Source of the DNA: Lutjanus erythropterus
Lineage: Eukaryota; Chordata; Actinopteri; Lutjaniformes; Lutjanidae
Assembly (NCBI GenBank): GCA_020091685.1
Contig: CM034605.1
Location: 7,239,019-7,303,018, forward strand
DNA length: 64,000 bases
Direction of reading: 5' to 3'
Below are positions 11,601-23,936 of the stretch, piece after piece (within the stretch, counting starts at the first letter, position 1; each line of letters begins with the position of its first letter). Both the position numbers and the translations under genes were made by a program. The notes beneath the pieces were generated by a model that was not told where the DNA came from, ran no database searches, and saw only the letters and a program-made list of their open reading frames with translations.

Positions 11601-14600
11601 AAAACAGTGTCCCTGCAAATTAGCGTCTGGGGGAACTTGTTTAGGTGGAACATTTGCATGCGGGGAGGCAAGCCTTGGCATTAAAATGTCTGAATAACCA
11701 CAAAAGGAAAAGCAAATGCTAGCTTGTTTACATTCGTACATTTAGCAAACCAAGTGCCAGTATGCCATTTTCAGCATGTAGATTGCTAACTCTGAGGTTA
11801 TTGTTTCCCAGGAATTTGGAAAATGCCGACAGCGGAGGCCATGATGCCGCCTGAGACAAGTGACTGGCTTATACCCACAGTGTGCATCTTGTGAGTCACC
11901 CTACAAGGTGTATTACTCCAGGGCATCCGTGGTACCGGCCATTTGGCCATGATATAATTTCTGTCCTGTACTAACCTTCTGAGTTGAGAGGTTCTTCAGT
12001 TCAGAAAAGTGATATTAGGGATTAACCAGGTCTAATAAGCAAGGGTTAATATCTTGAAGAGGGCACTTTCCATGTCACTGGACCCCTCCTCTTCAGCATT
12101 TGTCATGGCTGAAGTCCTCTAAGTGTGCTGAGGTTGTCAGCAAGTGCAGTGAAGGAGGAACTCCAGGCTAAGGAGGAGAGAAACTCAAGTTGTTAATGAG
12201 TAAATTAATGAGGGAAATGAGATATCCTCTTTCAGTGAACTGTGCTATACCACGGTTACAAATTTATGAATGGAAAATAGCGGAGTCTCCCAGGAAAGTG
12301 CTCCTAAATCACTACACATGGCTGGCTACACAAGGACGAAGTCACCAGGATTCCCGAGCATTAAATTAAACATTACTGTTGCCTGCCTCTTCAATATAAT
12401 CATAATCGAAAGCTCATTCAGCCAGCATTAAGCGTGATTGGAGTGATGCAAGATTATCTCTCACCACTGGCATAAGTCAAGTATGGTGAAGGGCATTTGG
12501 GCAATCTAGTAGTGCAGAAAATCCAAAGCAAAGCCACACTTGGTGGCAGGAGCGGCCTATGGTCTACTGGTGGTTCTGGCACCGACTGAACGGCAGGACA
12601 TCAGTCGTATGGTGGCCACAACCCCCCTCTATGCCCCGTGGAAGGTCTGCCAGCAGGGCTGTCCCATCCTCCCCTACCCCCTTTGCCTCAAGAGGACCAC
12701 TCTTCTCCACTCTGTCATTCTCTGAGTCTTGTGGCCGGGCCCTGTGTTCTGCCTTGCCACTTTACATTTAGAGGCGAGCGAGGCGGCAGAAATGTGCACT
12801 GCAGATGGTAGAAATTACTTAGCTCACTTAACTTCAGAGATTTTTTTTTCTCTTTTTCTTCTCTCTCTCCCTTTTCCACAAATTACTCCAAGACCGGGGA
12901 AATTGATAGATTCCTTGTGCAAGTAGGCTTTTTGAGTTGTACACGGAAGACTTTTGATTTTTTTTCATCAATCCCAATTGTGATATCAATTTAGTCACCT
13001 CCATGGCTTTGGAATATATCAGTCTGCCTGCAAATGAACTCTGAAAACCATCTAAAAGTTGGAAAAATGCTATGGCTATAACAGTGTGTATTCACAACCA
13101 ATAGCAACAGTGAGTATTTTGACTCATGGGTGACCTGTTTTTTCTTGAGTAGGAGCTGAATGTGCTTTCCAGGAAACGTCTGGCCTCATGTATATCACAC
13201 ATAAAGCCCTGTGCTGTTGGGACGTCCTCTGGGGTGAAATATGGCTGCCAGCTCCATAGGAACATGCAGATGTGGGCTTATACTGTCGAAGGGAGGGAGG
13301 GAAGGACGGAGGGAGGGAGATGGCGGTGATTTATTTCCCGTGTGTTTCAGTTAGTTTTGGTCGATGTGAACTGCAGTCTCTCCATTTTCCATCTGCACCC
13401 TTCTTTCTCGCTGTTTTTTTCTTCTCATTTTCTTCTCAATAGAACTGTTTTTTTTATCTTTTGCTGTTTTCCATAGGTACTTTTTCCAAGCTGGGACCGT
13501 CTTTATGACAAATTTCAATGCCACATGAAGATGACTGTCATTGATTCTGTCTTAAAAAGCTAAATCTTGTGATAACACTTAGACACAATAACATCTGATG
13601 TATAGCACCAAGGCAAATATAAAACCATCATGAAAGCATACAAATGCTGACCAAAGAAAGCCGTCTCAAATGTTGCAACTCAGTCTAATTAATCTTGAAA
13701 AAGGAATGTTGAGCCGATCTGGTTTTCTTTGCCAAGTCTTACCTTGCATCATGCAAGTGATATCACTCAAAGGTTTAGAACAATCCAAATCCTTCTGTTT
13801 TTATAATACTCTGCTATTTTACTGTACGTTGTCCAACATAGCCTGTTTCTGACTCAAAAAGGCCTTTGTCTCGCTAATTACAGAGGCAGCTGTACAGCCC
13901 TCAACCAGAGACTGGGAGTTACAGCACTGACAAAACCAGTAGGGAAACCTGTGGCTGAGGCAGCTGCCTCTCACAGCATTTCCAGCTGGAGTGAAAACGC
14001 AGCAACATCCTAAGGACAAGCGTTAAAATTAAAGTATTCATAAAACTAACATTTGAGGCAAAGGTTTAATGTTTTTTTTCCATTACCTACGCCAAAAGAA
14101 CTTCAAATTTCTTTCCTCCTGCTAAGCTTTATCATCTCCTTTGATAGCGAGAAAAGCCTTTAACTGATGCCAAACTGCACTGTAAATTCTCCATTTATAT
14201 AAAACATGTATGCTGCCAACATTCACCAGAAAATTCAATTGTAACTTTGCAGGATATTAAATAAATTCCTGTAAAAGACTGAAAACTAAACAGTGTTGAT
14301 TGTGCGATTGCCATTACAGCATCCATCAAGCTGTGTCAGATATTCAGCACTACCAAAGCAAGTGTTTAGCTTCAAATATTTCAGTTTCCTAGCAGTCTAA
14401 TCCCACCCATCTCCAGCAACATCACATCATCCTCCAAAAATGCCTGGGTGAAGAGGAATGTTCTGTAGCTGGCTGCATGTCCAGGCTGACCAGCTGGCTA
14501 ACTGGGAGTCATTCTCAGGGAGTCGTGAACTTTTGTCCCGCCACTGCTCCCTTGCTGGCTGCACAAGAGGACTTGGGCGACACCAAACAGGAAGGGCTCA

Positions 14601-17600
14601 ACAAGTGGAAGCTATGGATGTTTATCTCGCGCCATTCATCAAGCCCAAAAATCAGACAGAGAAGTCGGAACCTGACCAGTGAAACAAGGCTGTCTTGACT
14701 TGGAGTTGTGTGTAGCTACTGGGGGGCCATCAATGCGCAGTCATGGGTCAGATCTGGGCTCAATGGTACCCGACTGGGAGGGTCTCCACCACCCGCTGAC
14801 TGGCTCCCTTCATCCGTTCTCACAATCCTCAAGGAGCCTGGCTCAGAGTTGATACCCTTGTGCCAAGTGGTGACACTAAAACAGACGTATTTTAAAGTAG
14901 ATTGCAGGAGCAGTAACCGCAAAAGACTCAACCTATCAAGATCAGGTTGCCCCAGACTAAGGTTGACCTTAACCACTAAAGCTGTTGAATGTGGTCCAAA
15001 CCACTACTATCAAAACCAACATCAGATCAGCCCAGCGAACAGACAGAAAGTAAATCTATACTGTGGATGCTGGCCAAGTCATGCTGTTGAGTCTTTAGCA
15101 GGAAGAGAAATGAACCATACAAAATCTATACAATACACAGCTATTATAACAGGCTACATGGCTGCTCCCTGTCAAACAATGAGACTGATTCAAAACTAAA
15201 GGGTTCAGGAAAGATATGAAATGTCAACCTTGAGGCCGTGACACATTATACACAGTGAAAGAGAGCACATGCAAACATCTGGTCATTTTACAGCTGTCCA
15301 GAGTGCATCCGCCATAGCATACAGGCTTGTATCTATGGCATGTAAAATGATTTCTCTGCAAGTTACATCTTTAATATTAAGGTTCACTGAAAGCTGGTCA
15401 TGACCTAGTTTGTCAGAGAGATCTATAGATATCGCATACCTATCTTATAGTTTGGAACAAGCTCCACAGGGGAAAACTGTGAAAATGTACAAAACAGCAA
15501 AAGTGCTACAAAGCAAAGCACTCATTTCTCCAGAAAAACAACATTCTATCCTTGAGCTATGGTCACAAGCTTTGAGAACATACTGAAAGAATGAGATTGC
15601 AGATACAAGCAGCCTGAATGAAGTTTCTGAGTAGAACAGCTGAGCCGCCTGTAATGAAAAGTATGAATGTTTCTACCTTTATACTTTTGCATTAAGGGGT
15701 TACGCCATACTTACAGTGGATGCATGCACAGGATTTGACGTTACACTACACCTGATATTCACCTCCTGAAAAACGACACATTTGGCTAAGGCAGCCACAT
15801 GAGAACTACTTGAACTATGATTGATCTGCATGGGCTGCTTGTGTTTTCTCCTAAGTTTTTGAAGCTGGTGGAGACTGTTGAGCGTGAACACAACATTAAG
15901 GAAATTGTAGAAGAGTCTGAGTAGTCTTCTCGTTAGCTATTACAATGCAGGCCTACCTGGGGGTAGCTGAAAGAGTAAATCCTGAATTGGCTCTGAGAGG
16001 CTGTTTACAAATGAGCCACGATCTGATTGGACTAAACCCCCAGCAAGCTTGTCTGAGGTGGAGGCACTGTTTGACTGCAGTAACAACGTGGCTGCTTTCT
16101 TGCAGGGACAGCAGGAGTCTTACCTTCTCTAAACACCTTAGATTCTTTTTTTTTTAACATGGCTGATGAACAATCAGTCTACAATGATTGAAATCCGATG
16201 CTCAATGCTAAATGCAAACCAGGACTGCAGAAAAAAAAATCACATTGTGATTATTTTGACAGATATTGTGATTGCAATACAAGTCACGATTTTAGAGGAC
16301 ATTGTTATTTCACACTTTTAAGTTTAGTCAAAACTTGATGCTCCTGCAATATGGATATTGCACTTGGCTATATTGTAGTTTGGATATATCTTATATATCC
16401 ATAACAGGATTAATCTGTCAACCCCTTGAGTCAACTATAAATCCATCTGTACTGTTCCAATAGGTCAATGTGGGAGTTTGGCTGCGTGCTGGGAAATAAA
16501 CAGAGCAAAGATGGTGGTGCAAACTACTGTATGTCTTCCAATATGCCTGAAATCAGACTGGGATGCCACTGCAACTGAGACAAGTGCATCTGGGTTCTTG
16601 CCCTGCTGGCACAGTGACCTAGACCCAGATAATCAACAAGCAGATGGACAAATTGCTCAGCCACACAGCTAAAGGCTACCATGATGTCTACATGGTTTAT
16701 ATCATGATTTACATAAACAACCAAATCCCACTCTGAAAGTTCACAACAGCTGACACAGCAGAAAAGTTCACACTGAATGGACAGATTTAAGTCGGGATAA
16801 GCATCCCTGTTTGTTGCATGGCTGAATGGTGAGTCACGTTGTGAAGCAGGCCAGCTCTCAGCAGAGGAAACATCAGCACGAAGGGGGGAATACACATCCA
16901 TCCAGATTCCATCGCCATGCAGATATTACCACATGAAGTCTGGAGCTCTTTCCTGTCTCACCTCTGCTGACAGACACCTGAGGTTCTGCTGACTGGAGAC
17001 ATCCTGGGACGACTGTCAACGGCTAAGCGAGGGGTCAGAGATCCTCAGGTGGAAAAGTTGGCCAGGATGAGCGGATTTTGTAAAAGGCTCACCATTGTCA
17101 TGCATATTTTAGAACAAGAAGCGAGGAGGCAGGGATGGACTGGAGAGCGCAGAAGGCCTACAGTCACATTTTCCATTGATATCAAAGCCATATGGCTGGA
17201 TTTCATGAAATAGTTGAGGCAGTACACTGCATTTGGCAGTGTTTAATAGAAGAAATGCACAATAATGTGGATGAACAGGCTGGATATGTTCTGTGGTGAT
17301 GATGTACAGTATATTATTATGAAAAGCATGTACAGTATGTTCAGATGTTTATTGTATATACAGCCTTTTCAAAGTTCCCATGACTGGTGGCCATAAATTA
17401 GATCGTTTCCTGCCATATCTTGTTACAGTGCATGACATCTTTAGATGAATGCATATGATATGAAGTGATACACAGCGATAAAATTGCACATAAGAAATAG
17501 GTGATCCAGATCTCATCTTGGCAGATTATCATCCCCCACTCACCGAGAATGCACTGCACTGATTTTCATTATGGATCGTCTTCAAAGCATCATATTTCCC

Positions 17601-18271
17601 ACCCTTTTCCTGTTACAGATTCTTGCAACTATGCCAATATGTTACAGGATCCATGTAAATATGCGCAGTGATGAGATTTTCTGCTCTGCGGACCAGAACT
17701 GTTCATAACTAGCTAGTGAGAATCAGCAGACCTCATAAAGAACAACAACATTACCCTGCTCCTCTGGAATGTCAACTTGGACAACATGAAGCCAAGGACA
17801 CAGGCTCAATAGAGATAGCTCCTTCACTGTCTCCCACTCGACGTTCAACACGAGTTTGTTCCTCATTCATTTTTTCCCCCTTATTTCCATTATCACCACC
17901 TCGGGCACAAATATAGCTCTGACTGACCTAAATGTTCAGATCCCGATGGCTGATGAAAGTGCTTCATTTAATCACCCTTGTTTTATTCAGCCAATGATAA
18001 TTACAGACACAAACGGAGTAATCATCATTATACACAAGAGGTTAAAAAAACAGCAACGTGTGAATGCACCCAGGAGCCATTTCATTATTTCAACAGGCTT
18101 TGCACACCATTAATCCCCACGCAACAATGAAGTACACATCCATGGGCTCAAAGAAGACAATTACTGGGTAAGAGGTTTAGATAACCTTAATATGTTTACA
18201 AATGCTGTATATTTAGTAAATGAATAATAATAGATGTTATCAACTCTACATTTTAATTTGCAATACTTGGT
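8653..18271. other. prkd3 intron, no gene seen
   Basis: About 9.6 kb without a supportable exon. It holds a poly-T at 9290–9303, a poly-A near 10961, a GGGA-rich run at 13289–13320 and a degenerate fish repeat at about 16215–16390 (alternating ATTGTGATT words). Stretches near 9545–9740, 12180–12480 and 17850–18120 look unique and might be conserved non-coding sequence, but this is unverified. The 163-codon frame at 14708–15199 has no recognisable domain and is treated as chance. Confidence 0.4.
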
Positions 18272-18613
18272 TAGGGCTGCAACTAATGATTATTTTCATT
18301 ATAGATTAATATTTTTACAATTAATCAATTACTTATTTAGTCTCTCAAATATCCAAAAAATGTGAAAGATGGAAAAATTTCCCAGAGCCCAAAGTGACAT
18401 CTTCAAATTGTTTTTGTCCTACTAACAGTCCAAAACCCAAAGACTTACTATCAAGAACAACAAAGAAAAGCAGCAAATCTTGAATTCAAGAAGAAAATGT
18501 TAAACGTTTTTACTTGAAAAATGACTAAAACCATCAATCAACTATCAAAATAGTTGGCAACTAATTTTATTTCGTTTAACTAATTGATCAGTCAACTAAT
18601 TGTTGCAACTCTA
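18272..18613 (+). mobile_element. Family B (hAT-like) MITE, reference copy in this window
   Basis: It starts TAGGGCTGCAACTAATGATT and ends CAACTAATTGTTGCAACTCTA, which gives imperfect terminal inverted repeats around 340 bp. The interior words CCCAGAGCCCAAAGTGACAT and AACAGTCCAAAACCCAAAGA are typical of a very common fish non-autonomous hAT-type family. Related copies in the window are at 2985–3175/4296–4395, 29092–29380 (reverse), 57972–58314, 58458–58690 and 60126–60200. Confidence 0.8.
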
Positions 18614-18616
18614 TTT

Positions 18617-19182
18617 ATTGTACAACTTACTGTGCAAATTTACTGTAATCTTTAATATATTACTGTAATCTTTAATATATTTACTGTATTAAATCCAAAA
18701 ATGACCATGATTTGTCATCAGAGATTAAGTTAACATGTTTAGTTGAAATACCGGTTTCTCTAACAAGGCTACAGTCACCATGTTCTCCTTTGAAATTTCC
18801 ATTCCAGTGCAGGACGTCTGTTTTTGTTTGCCCATTTCACATTTATTAGATTTAAAATTAATGCCAAATGTTCACTGAATGAGTAAGTGTCTGTTTATGC
18901 GTCATACAAAATCATTAGTTATCTTTTAGCATAAACTGATGTTAATAACTGCTTTTGTTGTCAGATTAACAGGCGTAACTTTCTGTTCTAACAGAAACAG
19001 TGTAGGATTCGTCATCGCCTGTCACTGTCAAAATATAATGTTGTGGTCGTTTTGCACTTATGTAGTTAAATGTCCCTTCAGCCTGCAGGCAACCTGCCTG
19101 AGTCTCGAGTATAGACCGTATATTTAAAAGTGGATTCAAACTGTTTGATATACTGTCTATGGCTTATATATTGCTCCTTTAA
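18617..19182 (+). mobile_element. TTAA repeat family A, copy 3
   Basis: It shares AAATGACCATGA..TGTCATCAGAGATTAAG, TTTGTTTGCCCATTTCAC and the later blocks with copies 1 and 2. It ends GCTCCTTTAA at 19182, matching the inverted end of copy 2. The left end is not clear and abuts the family B MITE. Confidence 0.6.
18641..18680 (+). repeat. Perfect 20-bp tandem duplication
   Basis: The unit TACTGTAATCTTTAATATAT occurs twice with no gap, at 18641–18660 and 18661–18680, at the start of TTAA repeat copy 3. It is probably a replication-slippage product. Confidence 0.95.
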
Positions 19183-19972
19183 TGCTTCAGTTCATGTGAA
19201 ATACTTTTTTGATTCTTATTTGGTTTCTGTAGTCGTACAATGCACATATTTTCCCGGCAGAGAAAACCACTTCATATAAAAGGCATAACATCTGTGGTGT
19301 TGTTGTTTTACAATGCTTATTATTATATGGGGCCACTTGAAATTAGAAACAAAAATTAAAGTGTTTAACCCTCATTCTTACTTTGCATGTTATAAGCAGT
19401 CACACACACAGAGACACTAGTAGACACAAACCACGATCAGGGCTGCCTAACCACTCTCAGCACAAATGAACAAGAACAGGCAAATTAAAGCTGGCGCCGC
19501 TGATTTGCACTTAGGATGTTCTCACACGACCAAATGTGAAATGGCAAATGACGGTGAATGATGCAGCCTCTACTTGTGTTCAAAGCCACTTCATATGCTG
19601 AGGCTACACTCCAGTGTCATTACAACACATTGCCAATGTCATGGAAAATAAAGTGGGTCCAACATCACACAGGGAGAGCAAAACCACAAACAGTTCTGTG
19701 TATGTGTGCGCACATGAGCTTGTATGCGTGTAAGTCCAGCTACAGTATACCACAATGTAAATAAGTGGTGCTACTAGACTGCGTCCTGTAACTGGAGGAG
19801 CATCAGGGCTGTTGTGTGCATGCTTCTGCGGTGTTTGACTCATTTTGGGGCACGAGGCCCAGATGTCTGCTTTGGAAAATAAAAACCTAAACAGATGAAT
19901 ATGGTAGAAGATGGCAAAACACATGCCGGTGCATCATGTTGGCCCTCTAGTGCCTTCAGTATTACTACTGAA
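19183..19972. other. prkd3 intron, no gene seen
   Basis: Between two mobile elements. Nothing beyond chance ORFs on both strands. Confidence 0.4.
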
Positions 19973-20974
19973 TAGGGTTGGTATCATTGAATTTTAATGA
20001 TTCTGATTCCGCTGATTGACTTCAGTTCTTAACGATTCTCAATTTCCATTCCTCGAGTGTCCTGCATTCTTCACAGCAGGGTTGTGTGAAATGCTACCAG
20101 CTGAAACACTGAGCTAAGCTAATGTAAGTTAGATAACTGTAAAGAAAGTGGTCTTTTTTCTGGTTTCTTGAATTTGGGGTTTACTTTTACCCCTTTTATA
20201 CCAATTTTTTTTAAATGTTGCTTAAAATGTTTACTCACTGTTTTACAGATGCCTGATTCAAAATGAGCATGCATCAGTTAAAGACACCCCTTCAAAGCAT
20301 CTGCATTCTCCACTGTGTTGGGCTGACGCACTGAGCCAAACCAAGTCAAGCTAAGCTGCACAAGTGTATGGAAAAAGAGCAAAAGAGGTGCAAAATGTCA
20401 CCAATGGAAGCAACGGGCCTTCATTGCCTGCACTGAAAAAGTGGAGTAAATTAGGTGTCACGTTTCCATCACTGCCAATCAGAGCTGGAGCCAGAAGTGA
20501 CTGCCATTTATATCCTTTATCACTGCAGATAAAAGGCAAATGTTAGTGGGTGTTAGTGGGTTTTTTGTCTAATGTAAAAGGGGCTTTAAGCTACTTTACT
20601 GTAACAATAGAGAGTAACACATTCTGGTCAAGAATTTTGTAGAATAGCGTTTGCTAAATTGAGGTGATTATTACAAGACACACAATTTGTCCTATCCACC
20701 TGCCAATCAAGCAACTTAGCAACAGCTGAGGAGGTTAACTGAGAGTAATGCTAGACTCACAATTTAATAAGACAAAGGCATTAAGAGACAAGAAGACACG
20801 CATGCATTCAATTCACATTGCTACAGGCACAGACAGATAGCCAAGTCGATATACGGTTCGTTTGCAATACACAGTTTAATTAGAAACTAATGCCAGTCAA
20901 ATTTGTATAGGAATCAATAAGCAGAATTGGAAGTAATAATTCCTTTGGAAATTGGTTCTCAATGCTAAACCCTA
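19973..20974. mobile_element. 1.0-kb DNA transposon remnant with TAGGGTT ends
   Basis: The left end reads TAGGGTTGGTATC with GATTCTGATTCC following. The right end, reverse-complemented, starts TAGGGTTTAGCATTGAGAA with GAACCAATT. Such TAGGGTTGGTATCG ends are common in fish repeats. No transposase frame was seen, so it is probably non-autonomous. Confidence 0.5.
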
Positions 20975-21108
20975 TATGTATGAAAACAAGCTAATTGCAA
21001 TAGGTTTGCATGTGTTTGTGGAAAAGCTTTCACTTCAGAAGACATCTGAAAAATTGAAAACTGTTTCACTGAAAACAGAGAGTGAATCATATGAGACGAG
21101 ACCCTTAC

Positions 21109-21402
21109 CTTCTGGTCCACTATCGAGCACACCAGGTCCTTGACAGAGGAGAGCGACAGGTCATTGGCCTCCAGGTTCACCGTCTCTCTGGTCAGCCCTA
21201 TCTGCAGCAGGAAGGATACCCCATGGAAGGAGCCGCGGGAGTTGGTGGGGCTGGGGACGCTGTGGCTGCCGTTGGACAGCCGCGTGTAGAGCGGTCCGGG
21301 CGGGCTCGGCGACGGGGACGGGGTGGACGGCGAGGACGGGTGGTGCGGATGAAGAGAGTGGAGGAAGGCTCGAGGTAAGGATGGGGGAGAGGAGGCAGAC
21401 AT
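21109..21402 (-). CDS. prkd3: Protein kinase D3, first coding exon (98 codons)
   Basis: Protein kinase D3 is a serine/threonine kinase that is recruited to membranes by diacylglycerol and acts downstream of novel PKCs. This exon gives the N-terminus only. It has a Ser/Pro/His-rich leader (about residues 1–45), then LSNGS and NSRGSFHGVSFLLQIGL (about 46–70), then LTRETVNLEANDLSLSSVKD and CSIVDQK. The last part is the start of the N-terminal ubiquitin-like domain of PKD proteins and ends at a phase-0 AAG|GTAAGG donor. The leader plus FLLQIGLTRE points to PKD3 rather than PKD1 or PKD2. The C1, PH and kinase exons are not in the window and must lie to the left, past an intron of over 21 kb. The start is the first ATG in this frame; the acceptor upstream (TTTCTGCCAG, 21458) makes the exon 21109–21457. 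The neighbour qpct fits human 2p22 synteny. Confidence 0.92.
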
Positions 21403-21457
21403 TGGGTTTCTTCCAATGGCAACGTGAGACGCTGAATAGTGGAGGTTTTACTGACAG
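21403..21457 (-). other. prkd3: prkd3 5' UTR portion of the start-codon exon
   Basis: The acceptor TTTCTGCCAG|CTGTCAG sits at 21458–21459. An alternative AG is seven bases further in (exon start 21450). The 55 bases to the ATG have no in-frame start. Confidence 0.6.
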
Positions 21458-22394
21458 CTGGCAGAAAGAAGCACAGTTTGATCTCTGTGGATGGAGTCTT
21501 TGGTCCTCATCAGCCGTAGTGAGTCAGCACTGTATGTTTTATCAAAGTGACATTGTTTTTCATAAATTAAGAGGGTAATAGCTGATCCGCCCACCTGAGC
21601 TCACGCAGCACACACTCATTCACTGGATGGGCAGGTAGTCTCTGAGTGACTCGCAGACTTCTGCAGTAAAATCACTGCAACACACTTCATATCCTGGAGT
21701 GGTGCTCCTTCTCCTCACTGAGGTCAGTAATCCACTCTGACCACAGGAAGCCTGTCCCCACAAACACACACACACAGAGAAACACACATAGTGCTATTTT
21801 TATAATGAAAAAAGTATTCACCTGAATACAGTAGAGAGAGTAATGGAACGGTGCTGTAGTGCAGCCCAGCTGTATGAATTAAACAGCTACTTTTATTCCC
21901 ATTGTGAACACTTTTAAGTCCCATTTATTAACAAAAACATGTCTCAGCCAATCTGTTTTCTCAATTAACACACTCAGAAACAGGGGTGCAAGAAAATATC
22001 GATAAACTTGAGTACTACAACATTATGTTTTGGGAGAATACTGTCGATTGTGGCAGTGATTCATTTTGTGCTCAGTTAAGCAGTGTTGTTATCTATCTTT
22101 GCTGTTCTGATTACATAAAAAGTAAACTTTTTAAACTCAGATTTTACACATATGGTGGTGTTTTATTTATACTATGACAGTTTTCCTAAAATTAGATTTA
22201 AAAAATAGCAATATATCACCTTGCCTACAGTACTGATCAGTCAATGGAAACGTAACCCCTGTATTCTGAAATGTACCATATCAGCAGATTCTTGCTCATA
22301 CAAAACACTACTTAGAAAAAATAATTTCTTCTGCAATATTTACCTTTGCTGAAACTGTTTAATGAAAAATTAAATCTGACTTCATCCTTTAGAT
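21458..22394. other. prkd3 5' UTR intron, right of the start exon
   Basis: No exon or clear element. It contains a short CA run at 21762–21775 and AT-rich unique-looking sequence. Confidence 0.4.
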
Positions 22395-23215
22395 TGGCAG
22401 CATTCAGACTGGGGTCCAAAACTAACATGGTTTTGACTGATAATTTATAGTGATCCCAGTTTGATGATTGATTGACTATGAAGACTTAACTATCTTCAAA
22501 CCTAAAGCAAATGCTCAGAGGGTATTCCTTAAAGGAATAGTTCACCCAAAAATGAAAATTCAGTCATTATCTACTCACCCTGATGCCAACTGAGGGTCTG
22601 GTTTATTTCGATAGTCCACAAAACACTGCTGGAGTTTCACAGAAAAACAGAGTTGCAGAGTCTCCCAAACAATTGGAAGTGAATGGTGACCAGTTTTCAA
22701 ATGTAAAAACAACTGAAACAAACATAAAATGCCTCTATACTGCTCATCAGGCATAATCCAAGTCTCCTAAAGAACCAACATGCTCTTTGCACAATGTCAC
22801 ACCACAAACACACAGTTCAGACAGTGTACATGTGCACATGAACATGGCTTACGGATCTACATTGAAGATGCAGGCTAAAAACATGGTGTGAATAACATTT
22901 TTTTAGTCAACTTGGCATGCTGGGCCGCTAGGAGACTTATATTACACCAGATGACCAGTATGGAGGCATTCCATGCTTTTAATCTGATGTTTTTTTACAT
23001 TTGAAAACTGGTCACCATTCACTTCAACTGTTTTCCTGTGAAACTCCAGCAGTGTATTGTGGACTGAAAAACTAAACCTGCCTTTCAATCAGCATGAGGC
23101 TGAATAGATCGTTTTTGGGTGAACTATCCCTTTAAGTCAAAACTCTCTCAGACTGGGGGTCCGTGGCCCAATGTGCATCTATTGTCGGGGTCCTTGAAAA
23201 AGTTTAGGAACCCCT
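22395..23215 (+). mobile_element. Family D hAT-like repeat, interrupted by a TTAA MITE
   Basis: The parts at 22395–22528 and 23136–23215 belong together. The first has GACTGGGGTCC, then GATCCCAGTTTGATGATTGATTGA. The second has CTCTCAGACTGGGGGTCCGTGG and ends AAGTTTAGGAACCCCTG. The same order, with GCGATCCTAGTTTGTTCATTG, appears in the cnksr3 intron at 50850–51115. Ends of the form CAGGGGTTCCTAAACTT are typical of hAT-derived fish repeats. Confidence 0.55.
22529..23135. mobile_element. 607-bp MITE with long inverted arms and TTAA ends
   Basis: It is flanked by TTAA at 22529–22532 and 23132–23135. The left arm begins AAAGGAATAGTTCACCCAAA. The right arm, read in reverse, begins AAAGGGATAGTTCACCCAAA. 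Pairing continues inward: CTGGAGTTTCACAG pairs with CTGTGAAACTCCAG, and GTGAATGGTGACCAGTTTTC has its exact complement near 22998. The paired arms are about 170 bp each. This is a very abundant teleost MITE type, resembling the Angel family; the assignment is from memory. It is inserted in an older hAT-like repeat. Confidence 0.85.
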
Positions 23216-23745
23216 GATTTAGATAGTTACTTGTGTTGTTGTTGTTGTTGCCTTGTATTGTTTTGGTTGTATGTACTTCCCAGAGTAGCTTTAAGCTAGC
23301 TCATACTGCCTTGTTGTAAATGGACTGTGCTAAAGGAGCCACAACTGTCCTTAATACTATTAGTTTTAACTTCACTATCGACCTTTTGCGAGTTTTGATC
23401 AAACTTAAACGAATCACTACAACCGGCCGTATCAGGTCGTGCGCAGACGTTAAAACAACAGCCTAAAAGACACGTTTAAGTTGATAAAGCGTATCATTTT
23501 TGTGTTTACAGGAACTTAACCTCCACAAACATCTGGAACCAAGGCTTCTGAACATCTGCACCCCTCCCACTTTCGATTGGCTTGCTGGCAGAACACGACC
23601 CGAGTCGAGAATGCCAGCAAAACAAGTTATACAAGAGCTGAATTTACACATTCAGGAGTTACTTTGTTACCGTTAAACTAAACCTCCGCGTAAAGCCTGT
23701 TCAAAACCAAGCGTCGCTTTAAATATTTCTGAAATGATACTTTAC

Positions 23746-23870
23746 CTTCACAGTCAGCGAAGGGCGCTTTTCTTTCCATTGTGAGCGGTCTGAAGAAACT
23801 TTGTAACTCCATCAACTGAGGAAAGCGCTGTCTCAACTTTATAATTCTGCACTTTCTGAAGTCTCACGGC
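23746..23870 (-). other. prkd3: Candidate prkd3 5' UTR exon with upstream ATG
   Basis: The 3' limit is a good donor, GTGAAG|GTAAAG, after 23746. The 5' limit is uncertain: a weak acceptor near 23860 would make it internal, or transcription may start here. An ATG at 23812–23810 opens a 22-codon frame (MELQSFFRPLTMERK...) to the donor. Spliced to the acceptor at 21458, that frame stays open past the prkd3 start codon. Confidence 0.45.
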
Positions 23871-23936
23871 AAAACAAAGCGTCGTCGCCTACATAAAACA
23901 AACACAAGTTTTACGCACAGCCGCGCTGACACTCAC

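Noticed and set aside
12540-12771. Overlapping plus-strand ORFs in a GC-richer patch
   Set aside because: Both frames are open because of base composition. Neither shows family motifs or splice context.
14708-15199. 163-codon plus-strand ORF, the longest in the window
   Set aside because: No recognisable domain, low-complexity-free but family-less sequence, no splice or Kozak support, and a shadow frame on the minus strand. It fits chance in a long intron.
20964-21108. Extension of the prkd3 exon past VDQK to the stop at 20965
   Set aside because: A consensus donor AAG|GTAAGG sits exactly where PKD homology ends, so the extra codons are intron.
21082-21378. 98-codon plus-strand ORF rich in Arg and Gly
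   Set aside because: It is the antisense of the GC-rich prkd3 first coding exon, whose protein is clearly conserved on the minus strand.
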